Positions 24,837 to 33,662 of a stretch of 64,000 bases of DNA are shown piece by piece. The stretch's first letter is position 1; each line of letters begins with the position of its first letter. Origin of the DNA: Microtetraspora malaysiensis (GTDB lineage: Bacteria; Actinomycetota; Actinomycetes; Streptosporangiales; Streptosporangiaceae). The notes under the pieces were generated by a model. That model did no database searches and was not told where the DNA came from. It worked only from the letters and a program-made list of their open reading frames with translations. The stretch is from NCBI RefSeq assembly GCF_001528665.1, contig NZ_BBYJ01000015.1, positions 120,326 to 184,325 of the forward strand. Direction: 5' to 3'. The position numbers were made by a program, and so were the translations under genes.

Positions 24837-26720
24837 TCAGGCATCGGTTATGTGGCTCCGCAGGCGGTGCAGTCGCAGGGCGAGCTGGATCTCCAGGGCG
24901 CGCTCCGGCTCCTGCCAGTCGGCGCCGAGGAGCTGACCCACCCGGTCGAGCCGCTGGGTGACCGTGTTCACGTGAATGTGCAGGGCGTCGGCCGTACGGG
25001 ACAGGGAGCCACCCGCGCCGAAGTACGCGGTCAGCGTCCTGATCAGTGCCGTGCCGCGCCGCCCGTCGTAGTCCAGGACCGGGCCGAGCGCGGAGCCGAG
25101 GAAGCCCGAGACGTCCCGCCCCTCGCCCATCAGCAGGCCGACGAAGCCGAGTTCGTCCGCGCTCGCGCCGTCGCCGTCCCGCCCGAGCGCGATCAGCGCG
25201 TCGGCGCAGCGCTGCGCCTCCCGGTACGCGTCGGGCACCCCCGAGGCGACGGTCCCGGGGTCCTTCTCGGCGGCGGATCCGGAGGCGGCCGCGCGGGCGG
25301 CTCCGGCGGTGGCGGGCCGGCCGAGCGACGAACTGAGCTCACGGGCGACGCGGCGCGCGACGGCGCCCGGCGCGTCTCCCGGCACCAGCAGCACGACCTC
25401 GTCGCCGCGCGCGGCCGCCAGGCCGTGGGCGAGCGTCGCGTGCGACGACGCCCAGAAGGCGGCGCGTTCCCGCTGCCCCTCGTGGCGGGCGACGACGAGC
25501 ACGTGCGGCAGGTCGAGGTCCACGCCCAACCGGCGCGCCCGTTCGCCGAGCCCGGTGAGGTCGGGCCGGGAGATCAGGTCGTCGAGCAGTTCGCCGCGCA
25601 CCCGCCCCTCGGCCTCGGCCACGCTCCGCCGGAAGAGCAGCAGCAGCGCGGTGACGATCGCGCCACGCTCCAGGATGCGCTGGTCGGCCGCGGCCACCTG
25701 CTGCTCGGTCCGCAGCACCAGCGTGCACACCGGCGCCGCCCCCACGTCCACCGACGCGACGTACGCGCCGCCGCGTTTCACCGTACGGCCGAGCGCGCGC
25801 GAGGAGCGGGCGGCGTCGAACACGCCGCTGTCGAGGTCGGCGGCCTCGCCGACCAGCGGGCGGCCCTCGTCGTCGAGGACCGTGACGGTGCCGCCGAGCA
25901 CCTCGGTGACCACGGCGGCGACGTCCTCGACCCCGCCCCCGCGCAGCACCAGCCCGGTCATCCGGTCGTGCGCGTCGGCGGCGCGCTCGATGGCCTCACT
26001 GTGCGCGCTGATCAGGCTGTTGGCCTCGCTCAGCTCGGCGAGCGCGGACCGGGTCTCCTGGAGCAGCCGCGCGGTGTCGATCGCGACGGCCGCGTGCGCG
26101 GCCAGCGAGCAGAGCAGCGCCACCTCCTCCTGCACGAAGGGGCGCGCGCTGCGGTTGGCGGCGAACAGCACCCCGATGACCTGGGTGCCGAGCCGCAGCG
26201 GCACGCCGAGGATGGCCACCAGGCCCTCCTCGTGCACCGCCTCGTCGATGGTGTTCGTGTGTCGCAGCCGCTCGTCCGCGAAGTAGTCCGCCGTGTTGTA
26301 CGGCGTGCCCGACTCGGCGACCAGCCCGCCGAGGCCCGCGCCCATGGCGAGCCGCAGCCGCCGGAAGCGCGCCGAGATCGAGCCGTCGGTGACCCGCATG
26401 TAGGTGTCGCCGCGCTCCGGGTCGTGCAGCGTCATGTACGCGATGTCGGTGGACAGCAGCCGCCTGGCCCGCTGCACGATCGCCGCCAGCACGGCGTCGA
26501 GGTCGGTCAGCCCGGCCAGGTCGCCGGCGGTGTCGAAGAGGGCCGACAGCTCCGCCTCCCGCCTGGCCCGCCTGCGCAGCATGGCCCGCACCTTCAGGGC
26601 GGCGAACTTGTCCTCTTCGAGCTCGGCGGTGTCGAGGCCGGCCGCGCGGGCCTGGAGCACCGGCCCCTCGAACTCCACGGCCGAGGCCTCCCGCGCGAGG
26701 AGTTCGAGATAGGGGTTCAC
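24837..26720 (-). CDS. GAF / PucR-type helix-turn-helix transcriptional regulator
   Basis: 627 aa. A coiled or helical N-terminus (1-50), a GAF domain (about 65-220, ILGVPLRLGTQVIGVLFAAN), a middle CdaR/PucR-like GGDEF-related region (about 290-480), and the C-terminal PucR HTH at about 560-620 (LSRTADALHIHVNTVTQRL). Such regulators sense catabolic substrates and activate nearby operons. GTG at 26720 directly follows the TAA of the 3-HB dehydrogenase gene (TAAGTG), so the two are coupled. The set dehydrogenase, regulator, symporter, hydrolase is likely one regulon. Confidence 0.87.
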   Translation of the reverse strand: MNPYLELLAREASAVEFEGPVLQARAAGLDTAELEEDKFAALKVRAMLRRRARREAELSALFDTAGDLAGLTDLDAVLAAIVQRARRLLSTDIAYMTLHDPERGDTYMRVTDGSISARFRRLRLAMGAGLGGLVAESGTPYNTADYFADERLRHTNTIDEAVHEEGLVAILGVPLRLGTQVIGVLFAANRSARPFVQEEVALLCSLAAHAAVAIDTARLLQETRSALAELSEANSLISAHSEAIERAADAHDRMTGLVLRGGGVEDVAAVVTEVLGGTVTVLDDEGRPLVGEAADLDSGVFDAARSSRALGRTVKRGGAYVASVDVGAAPVCTLVLRTEQQVAAADQRILERGAIVTALLLLFRRSVAEAEGRVRGELLDDLISRPDLTGLGERARRLGVDLDLPHVLVVARHEGQRERAAFWASSHATLAHGLAAARGDEVVLLVPGDAPGAVARRVARELSSSLGRPATAGAARAAASGSAAEKDPGTVASGVPDAYREAQRCADALIALGRDGDGASADELGFVGLLMGEGRDVSGFLGSALGPVLDYDGRRGTALIRTLTAYFGAGGSLSRTADALHIHVNTVTQRLDRVGQLLGADWQEPERALEIQLALRLHRLRSHITDA

Positions 26721-27494
26721 TTAGTGTGCGCTCCATCCTCCGTCGAGCGGGACCGAGGCTCCGGTGATGAACGAGCCCTGTGGACCGCAAAGATAGGCCA
26801 CCAGCTCGGCGACTTCGTCCGGCTCCACCAGCCGCTTGATCGCGGCCGGGGCCAGCATGATCTGCTCGACCACCTCGTCCGGGCCGATGCCGTGCGTCCG
26901 CGCCTGCGCCGCGATCTGGTTCTCCACCAGCGGGGTGCGCACGTACGCGGGATTCACACAGTTGGAGGTGACGCCGTGGGACGCGCCTTCGAGCGCGATG
27001 ACCTTGGACAACCCCTCCAGGGCGTGCTTGGCCGTCACGTACGCGGACTTGTACGGCGAGGCGCGTAGGCCGTGGACGGAGGAGATGTTGACGAACCGCC
27101 CCCAGCCGCGCTCGTACATGCCGGGCAGGACGGCGCGGGCGATCAGGAAGGGCGCCTCGACCATCACCTTCAGGATCTTGGCGAAGATCTCGGGCGGGAA
27201 CTCCTCGATCGGGGCGACGTGCTGGAAGCCCGCGTTGTTGACCACGATGTCCGCCGAGATGTCCGCCCGGATGCCGGTTGAGGCGTCCGCCCAGGTGTCC
27301 AGGAAACCGGGGTCGGAGAGGTCCACCGCGACCGCGGTGCCGCCCGTCTCGGCGGACACCTCGGCGGCGCTCTCGGCGTTCATGTCGGCGACCACCACGT
27401 GGGCCCCCGCCGCGGCGAGCCGGAGCGCGCACGCCCTGCCGATGCCACTGCCCCCACCTGTGACCAGGGCCGTGCGGCCCTCAAGGCTCGTCAT
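26721..27494 (-). CDS. 3-hydroxybutyrate dehydrogenase (SDR family)
   Basis: 257 aa from ATG at 27494; the frame is also open from TTG at 27503. A classical short-chain dehydrogenase: NAD-binding TGGGSGIGRA near the N-terminus, NNAG, catalytic Ser in NISSVHG, and YVTAKH supplying the Tyr and Lys. The segments AGFQHVAPIEEFPPE and NPAYVRTPLVENQI are typical of D-3-hydroxybutyrate dehydrogenases, which oxidise 3-hydroxybutyrate to acetoacetate with NAD. It is the first gene of the block and directly abuts the PucR-type regulator. Other hydroxyacid substrates cannot be ruled out. Confidence 0.88.
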   Translation of the reverse strand: MTSLEGRTALVTGGGSGIGRACALRLAAAGAHVVVADMNAESAAEVSAETGGTAVAVDLSDPGFLDTWADASTGIRADISADIVVNNAGFQHVAPIEEFPPEIFAKILKVMVEAPFLIARAVLPGMYERGWGRFVNISSVHGLRASPYKSAYVTAKHALEGLSKVIALEGASHGVTSNCVNPAYVRTPLVENQIAAQARTHGIGPDEVVEQIMLAPAAIKRLVEPDEVAELVAYLCGPQGSFITGASVPLDGGWSAH

Positions 27495-27967
27495 GCCGAT
27501 CAACCCTAGGAATCCCGGGGCGACCGGCCCATGGTGGCCGTGGACATATATGACCCCTCTTCTATGTGGCTTCGCCGCGCCCGTCGCCTGAGGGGGTGGA
27601 CGGCGCCGTACCTGCCGCGGCGGTCAGGGTCGCACCGCGCCGGGTGTCACCGTCGCGTTGCTTTATCTACGTTCAACGTAGTATTTTGATCGCTGTCGAG
27701 AAGATCGACGGCGGTCGGGGGTCAGGTGCGCTGCTCCACGATCGCCGGGCTACTCGGCAGGCGTCACCTTGTGGGGAACTGCGGTCCATCCGGGCCGCGA
27801 CCGGAGATCGCCGCCGCTCCGGGGCGGTGGCGATCTCTGTCGCCTGCGGTGAGCGGCTGATCGAATCGCGTCGAGGCTCGGCCTGCCGCCGGTGCTCCGC
27901 GTCCTTGTCGCGGTCGTTCCACCGCACGGGTCGCGCATGGCGCGCGTCCGACTGACCTGGAGATTTC
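27495..27967. other. Gene-free region with a promoter-like palindrome
   Basis: 473 bp between the divergent 3-HB dehydrogenase and a lipoprotein. Short open frames here have poor codon bias and no recognisable protein. Composition is locally AT-richer around 27655-27690, where the regulatory element listed separately lies. A poorly conserved remnant cannot be excluded. Confidence 0.5.
27658..27684 (+). promoter_or_regulatory. Promoter-like element with perfect 15-bp palindrome
   Basis: CTACGTT-C-AACGTAG (27667-27681) lies between TTGCTT (27658-27663) and TAGTAT (27679-27684), overlapping the latter; the spacer is 15 bp. It has the look of a promoter blocked by a dimeric repressor such as a TetR protein. 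The next gene on the + strand starts 284 bp downstream; the 3-HB dehydrogenase start is 164 bp away on the other side. No regulator gene for it is adjacent. Confidence 0.5.
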
Positions 27968-28801
27968 ATGCGTCGTGTCATGTGGGTGCTGTCGTTCGCC
28001 TTGATATCGGGGTGTGCCGCCGAACAGGCCGCCGCCCCCGTTCCCACCAGGGGGCCGGATCCGCGCCCCAAGATGGAGCAGATCAAGGCCGACTGCATGA
28101 AGCAGCGCGGCTTCAAGTACATCGCCTACGTCGTGCCGGATCGGCCGGAGCCCGATCTGGGCACATACGAGGCGATGAGGACCTATCGCCAGAAGTACGG
28201 CTTCGGGGTGTTCGCCCAGCTCGTCTACCCGAAGGACCCCTTGACGGGCAGCATGGAAAGCGCCCGAGACGCCAGCGCCGGCGACCCCAACGAGGCGATC
28301 ACGCAGAAGCTGAACGAGTCCCAGCTCGGTGCCTACCTCGAGGCGATGGGCGGCTGCTACGCGAAGGCCGCCAAGCAGGTGCTGCACAAGGAGGCAGGCT
28401 CGGAGCTGGAGGCGGTCGGACTCCTGCAAGGAGCCAGGGATGACCTGGAGGAGGCCGAGATCAACGGCGACCCCGAGCTGGTCGGGCTTGTCCCAGGCTT
28501 CGCCGACTGCCTCGCGACCAAGGGGCAACGGGTGCCGCCGGCCATACTGCCGACCGCGATGGCCAAGAGAGGGAATGACGCCTTCTGGGACCAGATGAAG
28601 GCGCTGGGCGACAAGGAGTCCAAGGGGCGGCCGCTGCCGGACTTCACCCCGGCGCAGGCCAGGCCGTACCTGGATCGGGAGATCAAGGCGGCGCTGGAGG
28701 ACCTGGAGTGCGGCAAGGAGTTCTACACCCGCTTCGCCCCGAAGCGGGCCTCGATCGACGCCCGGGTGTGGGCCGAGTACGGCCCGCTGGTCGGACGCTG
28801 A
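27968..28801 (+). CDS. Predicted lipoprotein of unknown function
   Basis: 277 aa. The signal peptide MRRVMWVLSFALISGC ends in the lipobox ISGC with lipidated Cys16. The mature part is helical and charged, with three further Cys (in KADCMKQRGF, MGGCYAKA and FADCLATKG, plus LECGKEF late) that could pair outside the cell. Proteins of this type, with KxxCMxxxGF just after the lipidation site, are common actinomycete lipoproteins without assigned role. It stands between two minus-strand genes and is probably monocistronic. Confidence 0.78.
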   Translation: MRRVMWVLSFALISGCAAEQAAAPVPTRGPDPRPKMEQIKADCMKQRGFKYIAYVVPDRPEPDLGTYEAMRTYRQKYGFGVFAQLVYPKDPLTGSMESARDASAGDPNEAITQKLNESQLGAYLEAMGGCYAKAAKQVLHKEAGSELEAVGLLQGARDDLEEAEINGDPELVGLVPGFADCLATKGQRVPPAILPTAMAKRGNDAFWDQMKALGDKESKGRPLPDFTPAQARPYLDREIKAALEDLECGKEFYTRFAPKRASIDARVWAEYGPLVGR

Positions 28802-28898
28802 CCCCGATCGCCCGGCCACCCGCCTGCCCCCCGGCGGAGCGCAGGCCACGTCCGGGGGGCGTCCGCGTCCGTGGGCGCGGTGATTCTTCGGATGCTCC

Positions 28899-30323
28899 CT
28901 AATCTCGATCGCGGGTTGAGCGATCCGCCGGCTGCTCGGGCCGGGTCATGGACAGGACGTCGAGGACCTCGTCCAGCTGCTTCTCGGTGAGGGTGCCGTC
29001 GGCCACGTGACCGCGTTCGACGACCACCTGCCGGATCGTCTTGCGTTCGGCGAGGGCCTGCTTGGCGATCTTGGCGGCCTCCTCGTAGCCCACGTAGCGG
29101 TTCAGCGGCGTGACGACCGACGGCGACGACTCGGCGTACTCCCTGAGCCGCTCCACGTTGGCGGTGATCCCGCGTACGCACCGCTCGGCCAGCAGCCGGG
29201 AGACGTTCGCGAGCAGCCGGATCGACTCCAGGATGTTCCGGGCCATCACCGGGAGCATCACGTTGAGCTCGAAGGAGCCGGACGCGCCCGCCATCGTGAC
29301 CGTCGCGTCGTTGCCGACGACCTGTGCGACGACCATGGTGACCGCCTCCGGGATCACCGGGTTCACCTTGCCCGGCATGATCGACGACCCGGGCTGAAGG
29401 TCGGGCAGGTTGATCTCGCCGAGCCCGGCGCGCGGGCCCGAGCCCATCCAGCGCAGATCGTTCGCGATCTTGTTGAGGGAGACGGCGACGACCTTGAGCG
29501 CGCCCGAGAGCTCGACCAGCGCGTCCCGCGCGCCCTGCGCCTCGAAGTGGTCCCTGGCCTCGGTGAACGGCAGGCCGGTCGCGCGGCCCAGCTCCTCGAT
29601 CACGGCCGCGGCCCAGCCGGGGTCCGGGGTGTTGATGCCGGTGCCGACGGCGGTGCCGCCCAGCGGCAGCTCGGCGAGCCGGGGGAGCACCGCCTGGATG
29701 CGCTCGATGCCGAGCTCCATCTGCGTGGCGTATCCGCGGAACTCCTGTCCGAGGGTGACCGGCGTGGCGTCCATCAGGTGGGTCCGCCCGGACTTGACCA
29801 CGTCGGCGAACTCGACCGACTTCTCCTCCAGCGCGGTCGCCAGGTGTTCCAGCGCGGGCGTCAGGTCGTGGGTGACCGCCTGCGTGGCGGCGACGTCGAT
29901 CGACGACGGGAACACGTCGTTGGACGACTGCGCGGCGTTGACGTGGTCGTTGGGGTGGACCGGCCGTCCCAGCCGCTCCGCGGCCAGTGTCGCGATCACC
30001 TCGTTGGTGTTCATGTTCGACGACGTGCCGGAGCCGGTCTGGAACACGTCCACCGGGAACTGGTCGTTCCACCGCCCGGCCGCGACCTCCTCCGCCGCCT
30101 CGCGTACGGCCCGGGCCATGTCCTCGTCGAGGACGCCGTACGCGGCGTTGACCGTGGCGCAGGCGGCCTTGATGCGCCCGAGCGCCGAGATGTGCGCGGG
30201 GTCCAGGCCCCGGCCGGAGACGGGGAAGTTCTCCACCGCCCGCTGCGTCTGCGCCCCCCACTTGGCTGAGGCGGGCACCCGAACCTCACCCATGGAGTCG
30301 TGCTCGATCCGGAAGTCGTTCAT
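28899..30323 (-). CDS. fumC: Fumarate hydratase class II
   Basis: FumC reversibly hydrates fumarate to L-malate in the TCA cycle and needs no iron-sulfur cluster. The 474-aa protein has the family signature [11 protein letters not shown], plus [30 protein letters not shown] and [11 protein letters not shown], which build the active site; the helical core is intact. The ATG at 30323 is followed by [17 protein letters not shown], the usual start. It is monocistronic. A class I fumarase is encoded 8 kb away, giving the organism an oxygen-robust and an Fe-S enzyme for the same step. Confidence 0.96.
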   Translation of the reverse strand: MNDFRIEHDSMGEVRVPASAKWGAQTQRAVENFPVSGRGLDPAHISALGRIKAACATVNAAYGVLDEDMARAVREAAEEVAAGRWNDQFPVDVFQTGSGTSSNMNTNEVIATLAAERLGRPVHPNDHVNAAQSSNDVFPSSIDVAATQAVTHDLTPALEHLATALEEKSVEFADVVKSGRTHLMDATPVTLGQEFRGYATQMELGIERIQAVLPRLAELPLGGTAVGTGINTPDPGWAAAVIEELGRATGLPFTEARDHFEAQGARDALVELSGALKVVAVSLNKIANDLRWMGSGPRAGLGEINLPDLQPGSSIMPGKVNPVIPEAVTMVVAQVVGNDATVTMAGASGSFELNVMLPVMARNILESIRLLANVSRLLAERCVRGITANVERLREYAESSPSVVTPLNRYVGYEEAAKIAKQALAERKTIRQVVVERGHVADGTLTEKQLDEVLDVLSMTRPEQPADRSTRDRD

Positions 30324-30560
30324 GTTTCTGTCCTATCAAGAGACCGCCGGCGCCGTTCCGCCCGCCCGGCGGCCGGTCCGTCTCGGCGGCCGAACTCCTC
30401 CTTGACTGGCCTGTGGAATTTGTTGATCGTGAAACTTGACGAGGCCCCAGGGACGGGCCGTCCGGCGCGGCCGGACACGACGCCGTGAAGCGAGGGACGG
30501 ATCGCGGCGGCCGGGCGGACGGCCGGCTGGGGCACCGAGCCGCCGATCTGAAAGGGAGAC

Positions 30561-31151
30561 ATGGATTTCGTCGACACTGTGCGGAACGCGCCGGCGCGGG
30601 CGCTCCCCGTCGAGGAATACCAGGCCGAGTTCGCCGAGGTGTACGCGTCGGTGACCGAGCCGGCGCTCAAGCTGGAGCGCGCCCAGCATTTCGACGAGGA
30701 GGACTTCCCCAGCTGGGTCGCGTTCCTTGAGGGCGACTGGAACCGCTCCCTCGCGCTCCTCCGGGAAACCCGGGACGCCCTCGTCGGCTACTACCGCGGC
30801 CACGCCGAGTTCCGGCGGGTCCGGATCGCCGAGAGCCCGCTGACGCCGTACATGCGATGGGAGATGCACGCCTTCGTCGAGCGGGTGGCGGCGGGGGAGC
30901 GGATCAGGGTCCTGCCCGCCGCCGAAGTGGCCGATCTGGAGCGTTCAGGACCGCTCCCCGAACTGGTGATCCTCCGCCCGGACCGGATGTACGAGGTGCT
31001 CTACGACGCGGGAGGCGTGCACACGGGCGCGCGGCGCATCACCGATCCCGAGGTGGTGGCGTACGCGCGCGGCGTGGTGTCCTCCCTCTTCGGCCGCGGC
31101 GAGGAGCTGACGGCGTTCTTCGCCCGTGAGGTCGCTCCGGCGCCCTGCTGA
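30561..31151 (+). CDS. DUF6879 family protein
   Basis: 196 aa. The middle (about residues 85-140) has RRVRIAESPLTPYMRWE, followed by AGERIRVLP and the C-terminal ARRITDPEVVAYARGV, the pattern of DUF6879, an actinobacteria-specific family usually encoded beside a DUF5753-type XRE regulator. No such regulator is present here: the neighbours are fumC (divergent) and a dienelactone-hydrolase operon. ATG at 30561 follows AAGGGAGAC. No catalytic motif or membrane segment is visible, and the function is unknown. Confidence 0.75.
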   Translation: MDFVDTVRNAPARALPVEEYQAEFAEVYASVTEPALKLERAQHFDEEDFPSWVAFLEGDWNRSLALLRETRDALVGYYRGHAEFRRVRIAESPLTPYMRWEMHAFVERVAAGERIRVLPAAEVADLERSGPLPELVILRPDRMYEVLYDAGGVHTGARRITDPEVVAYARGVVSSLFGRGEELTAFFAREVAPAPC

Positions 31152-31219
31152 TCAGCCGCGCCGGAGCGGCCCCACCGCCCCCGCCCGGCCGTACGCCGGC
31201 GGTGTGGCGGGTCGCGTTG

Positions 31220-31927
31220 TCAGAGCTCGGCGAGAGCCTGCTCGATGCGCCGCCACGCCTCTTCGGAGGCCCGGGGCCGGAAGGTGGGGACACCGGGGGA
31301 GAGGAAGGCATGGGGGGCCTCGGGGATCACGACCATCTCGTGCCGGATCCCGTCGGCCTTGAGCCGGTCGGCGATCGCCGTGCGCTGATCGGCGGTGATC
31401 ACGTGGTCGCGTTCGCCCACGATGACGACGATCCGTCCCGTGATTCCGGGGGTGAGGTCCAGGGTCGGCTCCGGACGGCTCACGGGGATGTCTGTGCCGG
31501 TCAGCCACCCCGCGTACAGCACGATGGTCACGGCGAGCTCGTCGAGCCGGGTGGCCGCGTAGTACGCCAGATGGCCGCCCATGCTCATCCCGACCATGCC
31601 GATCGAGCCGGTCACCCCGGCCTGGTCCCGGAGGTACGCCATGGCCGCACGGACGTCGGTCAGCACGCCGTCGCGGGTCAGTTCGCCCATCAGAGCGAAG
31701 CCGCGGGCGCGCCCCTGGTCGTCGGCGGCCAACTCGACCCCCGCGTCCGACCGGTGGTAGAAGTCCGGCGCGATCACGACATATCCGAGAGCGGCAATCC
31801 GTTCGGCGACCGTACGGACGTCCTGCGTCAGCCCGAACAACTGGTGGGCGACGATGACGCCGGGATATTCCCCCGGGGCGGCCGGCCGCGCCACGAAGGC
31901 GTCCATGACGCCGCCACTCTCGCTCAC
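31220..31927 (-). CDS. Dienelactone-hydrolase-family alpha/beta hydrolase
   Basis: 235 aa starting at GTG 31927, whose GTGA overlaps the DJ-1 gene stop. The sequence has DLH-family features: YPGVIVAHQLFGL, VVIAPDFYHRS, the nucleophile elbow GMVGMSMGGHLAYY, acid Asp in VGERDHVI and His in EAPHAFLSPG. Classical dienelactone hydrolases use Cys in the elbow; here it is Ser, so it is probably a general carboxylesterase or detoxifying hydrolase. It is co-transcribed with a DJ-1/PfpI protein and faces a LysR gene. Confidence 0.85.
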   Translation of the reverse strand: MSESGGVMDAFVARPAAPGEYPGVIVAHQLFGLTQDVRTVAERIAALGYVVIAPDFYHRSDAGVELAADDQGRARGFALMGELTRDGVLTDVRAAMAYLRDQAGVTGSIGMVGMSMGGHLAYYAATRLDELAVTIVLYAGWLTGTDIPVSRPEPTLDLTPGITGRIVVIVGERDHVITADQRTAIADRLKADGIRHEMVVIPEAPHAFLSPGVPTFRPRASEEAWRRIEQALAEL

Positions 31928-32622
31928 AGGCTGACGTGTTCGGTGTGAAGCGGCGGCATCAACTCGACCACCGCTTCGGCCACACCGCGCGCCGATGCCG
32001 GGTTCTGCCCGGTGACGAGGCGGCCGTCCCGGACGACGTGCGCGGTGAACGTGGCGGCCGGTACGTGCCGCGCACCCTGCTCGATGAGCCGGTCGGCCAG
32101 CAGGAAGGGCACCACCCCGGTGAGCCCGACCGCCTCCTCTTCGGCATTGGTGAAGGCGGCCACCCGCTTGCCATCGACCAGGTAGGAGCCATCGGACAGC
32201 GTGACCCCGACGAGGGCGGCCGGGCCGTGGCAGACGGCGGCGACGATCCCGCCGTTCTCGTAGATCTGCTGGGTGAGCGTGCCGAGCGCGGGACTGTCGG
32301 GGAAGTCCCACATGGTGCCGTGACCGCCCGCGAAGAAGATCACGTCGTAGCGGGACGCGTCCACCGCATCGGGAGTCGGTGTGTCGGCGAGCTGGGCGGC
32401 GATGCGGGGGTCGTCCAGGAAACGCCGCTGCGCCGGATCTGTGAGGTCTTCGCCGTCGCGCGGTGGGCGGCCTCCGGCGACGCTGACCAGGTCCACCTCG
32501 TGGCCGGCCGCGGTGAACACCTCCCACGGGTGGGCGGCCTCCGGCAGGTAGAACCCGGTCGTGCGCCCGGTCTCGCCGAGGTCGGCGTGGCTGGTGAGGG
32601 CGATCAGGATGCGCTTGGGCAT
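31924..32622 (-). CDS. DJ-1/PfpI superfamily protein (Hsp31/glyoxalase III-like)
   Basis: 232 aa of the class I glutamine-amidotransferase-like fold. The nucleophile elbow is AAVCHGPAAL with the reactive Cys, and the acidic partner lies in HPWEVFTAAGHEVDLVS; FFAGGHGTMWDFPDS is the conserved loop. The size and the FTNAEEEAVGL stretch fit the Hsp31-like group that detoxifies methylglyoxal or repairs glycated molecules. It leads a two-gene operon with a dienelactone-type hydrolase (GTGA overlap) and is divergent from a LysR regulator, likely its controller. Confidence 0.88.
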   Translation of the reverse strand: MPKRILIALTSHADLGETGRTTGFYLPEAAHPWEVFTAAGHEVDLVSVAGGRPPRDGEDLTDPAQRRFLDDPRIAAQLADTPTPDAVDASRYDVIFFAGGHGTMWDFPDSPALGTLTQQIYENGGIVAAVCHGPAALVGVTLSDGSYLVDGKRVAAFTNAEEEAVGLTGVVPFLLADRLIEQGARHVPAATFTAHVVRDGRLVTGQNPASARGVAEAVVELMPPLHTEHVSL

Positions 32623-32697
32623 GGATGTGCTCCTTGGGGGCCATCAACGAGACGCTTCTTCCGATGAAGAACACCCAGATCATCGCCCACCACATTC

Positions 32698-32744
32698 ATT
32701 GGCATCCAATAGAAATCGTCCGGTGATGCCATCAGATTTCTGAT
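32698..32744. promoter_or_regulatory. Two palindromes between the DJ-1 operon and lysR
   Basis: ATTGG-CAT-CCAAT (32698-32710) and ATCAGA-TT-TCTGAT (32731-32744) are perfect inverted repeats in the 136-bp divergent region. The second lies 14 bp before the LysR GTG start. Both are plausible LysR binding sites for autoregulation and control of the DJ-1/hydrolase operon. Confidence 0.6.
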
Positions 32745-32758
32745 AGATATCGAGACTT

Positions 32759-33631
32759 GTGGCCCTGTCTTTCGATCTGCTGCGTACCTTCCTCGCCGTC
32801 TACCGGTCAGGATCGGTGACCCGTGCCGCGGAACTGCTCGCGCTCTCCCAGCCCTCGGTGACCGCCCAGGTCAAGGCGCTTGAACAGGCCCTGGGGCGGC
32901 CTCTGTTCGACCGGTTGCCGCGGGGCATGGCCCCCACCGTCGCGGCCGACCAGCTCGCCCGGCGGGTCGCCGCACCGCTCGACGCGTTGGATGAGGTGGT
33001 CCTGGGTGACCTCAGCGGTCCCGCGGAGGCGTTCGGCCGCGCCGTCCATCTGGGCGGTCCGGCCGAGCTGGTGTGCTCACGCGTGCTGCCCTCGCTCGCC
33101 TCGATGGTCACCCAGGGGCTGCAGCTGCGCGTGACCCTCGGCCTTCCCGACGAATTGCTGGCTGCGCTCGCCGACGGCGGCCTGGACCTGGTCATCTCCA
33201 CGGTGCGGCCACGGCGCCGGGGGCTGCGGGTGGAACCCCTGTGTGATGAGGAGTTCGTGCTGGTCGCCGCCCCGGGCTGGAGCGGCCACGATGTGGAGCG
33301 GGCGCCGCTGGTCGCCTATGCGGAGAACCTGCCCATCCTGCGCCGCTATTGGCGGACGGTTTTCGACACCCGCCTGACCCGCACCCCGGCCCTGGTCGTG
33401 CCGGACCTCCGCGGTGTCATGGCGGCGGTCGTCGCGGGCGCCGGCGTCACCGTCCTGCCGCGCTACCTGTGCGCGGCCGAACTGGCCGACGGCCGGCTGC
33501 GTACGCTGCTCGAACCCGGACTGCCCCCGATCAACACCCTTTTCCTGGCCTCCCGCGCGGGCGCGGCGCATCCGGCCGCCCACGCGGTCCACGGCCACCT
33601 GCTCCTTCAAGGGTCCCTATGGTCAGGATGA
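32759..33631 (+). CDS. LysR-family transcriptional regulator
   Basis: 290 aa. N-terminal winged HTH (1-60): LLRTFLAVYRSGSVTRAAE followed by LSQPSVTAQVKALE, then the linker helix and a LysR substrate-binding domain (about 90-285). It starts at GTG 32759 and is divergent from the DJ-1/dienelactone hydrolase operon with two palindromes between, so it probably regulates that operon in response to an electrophile or aldehyde. Length is normal and no defect is visible. Confidence 0.9.
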   Translation: MALSFDLLRTFLAVYRSGSVTRAAELLALSQPSVTAQVKALEQALGRPLFDRLPRGMAPTVAADQLARRVAAPLDALDEVVLGDLSGPAEAFGRAVHLGGPAELVCSRVLPSLASMVTQGLQLRVTLGLPDELLAALADGGLDLVISTVRPRRRGLRVEPLCDEEFVLVAAPGWSGHDVERAPLVAYAENLPILRRYWRTVFDTRLTRTPALVVPDLRGVMAAVVAGAGVTVLPRYLCAAELADGRLRTLLEPGLPPINTLFLASRAGAAHPAAHAVHGHLLLQGSLWSG

Positions 33632-33662
33632 CCGGGCATCGTGGAGCTCAGACGCTCCCCGG

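Noticed and set aside
27566..27955. 129-codon ORF in the gene-free region before the lipoprotein
   Set aside because: Arg-rich composition, no known domain, no clear start signal; treated as non-coding.
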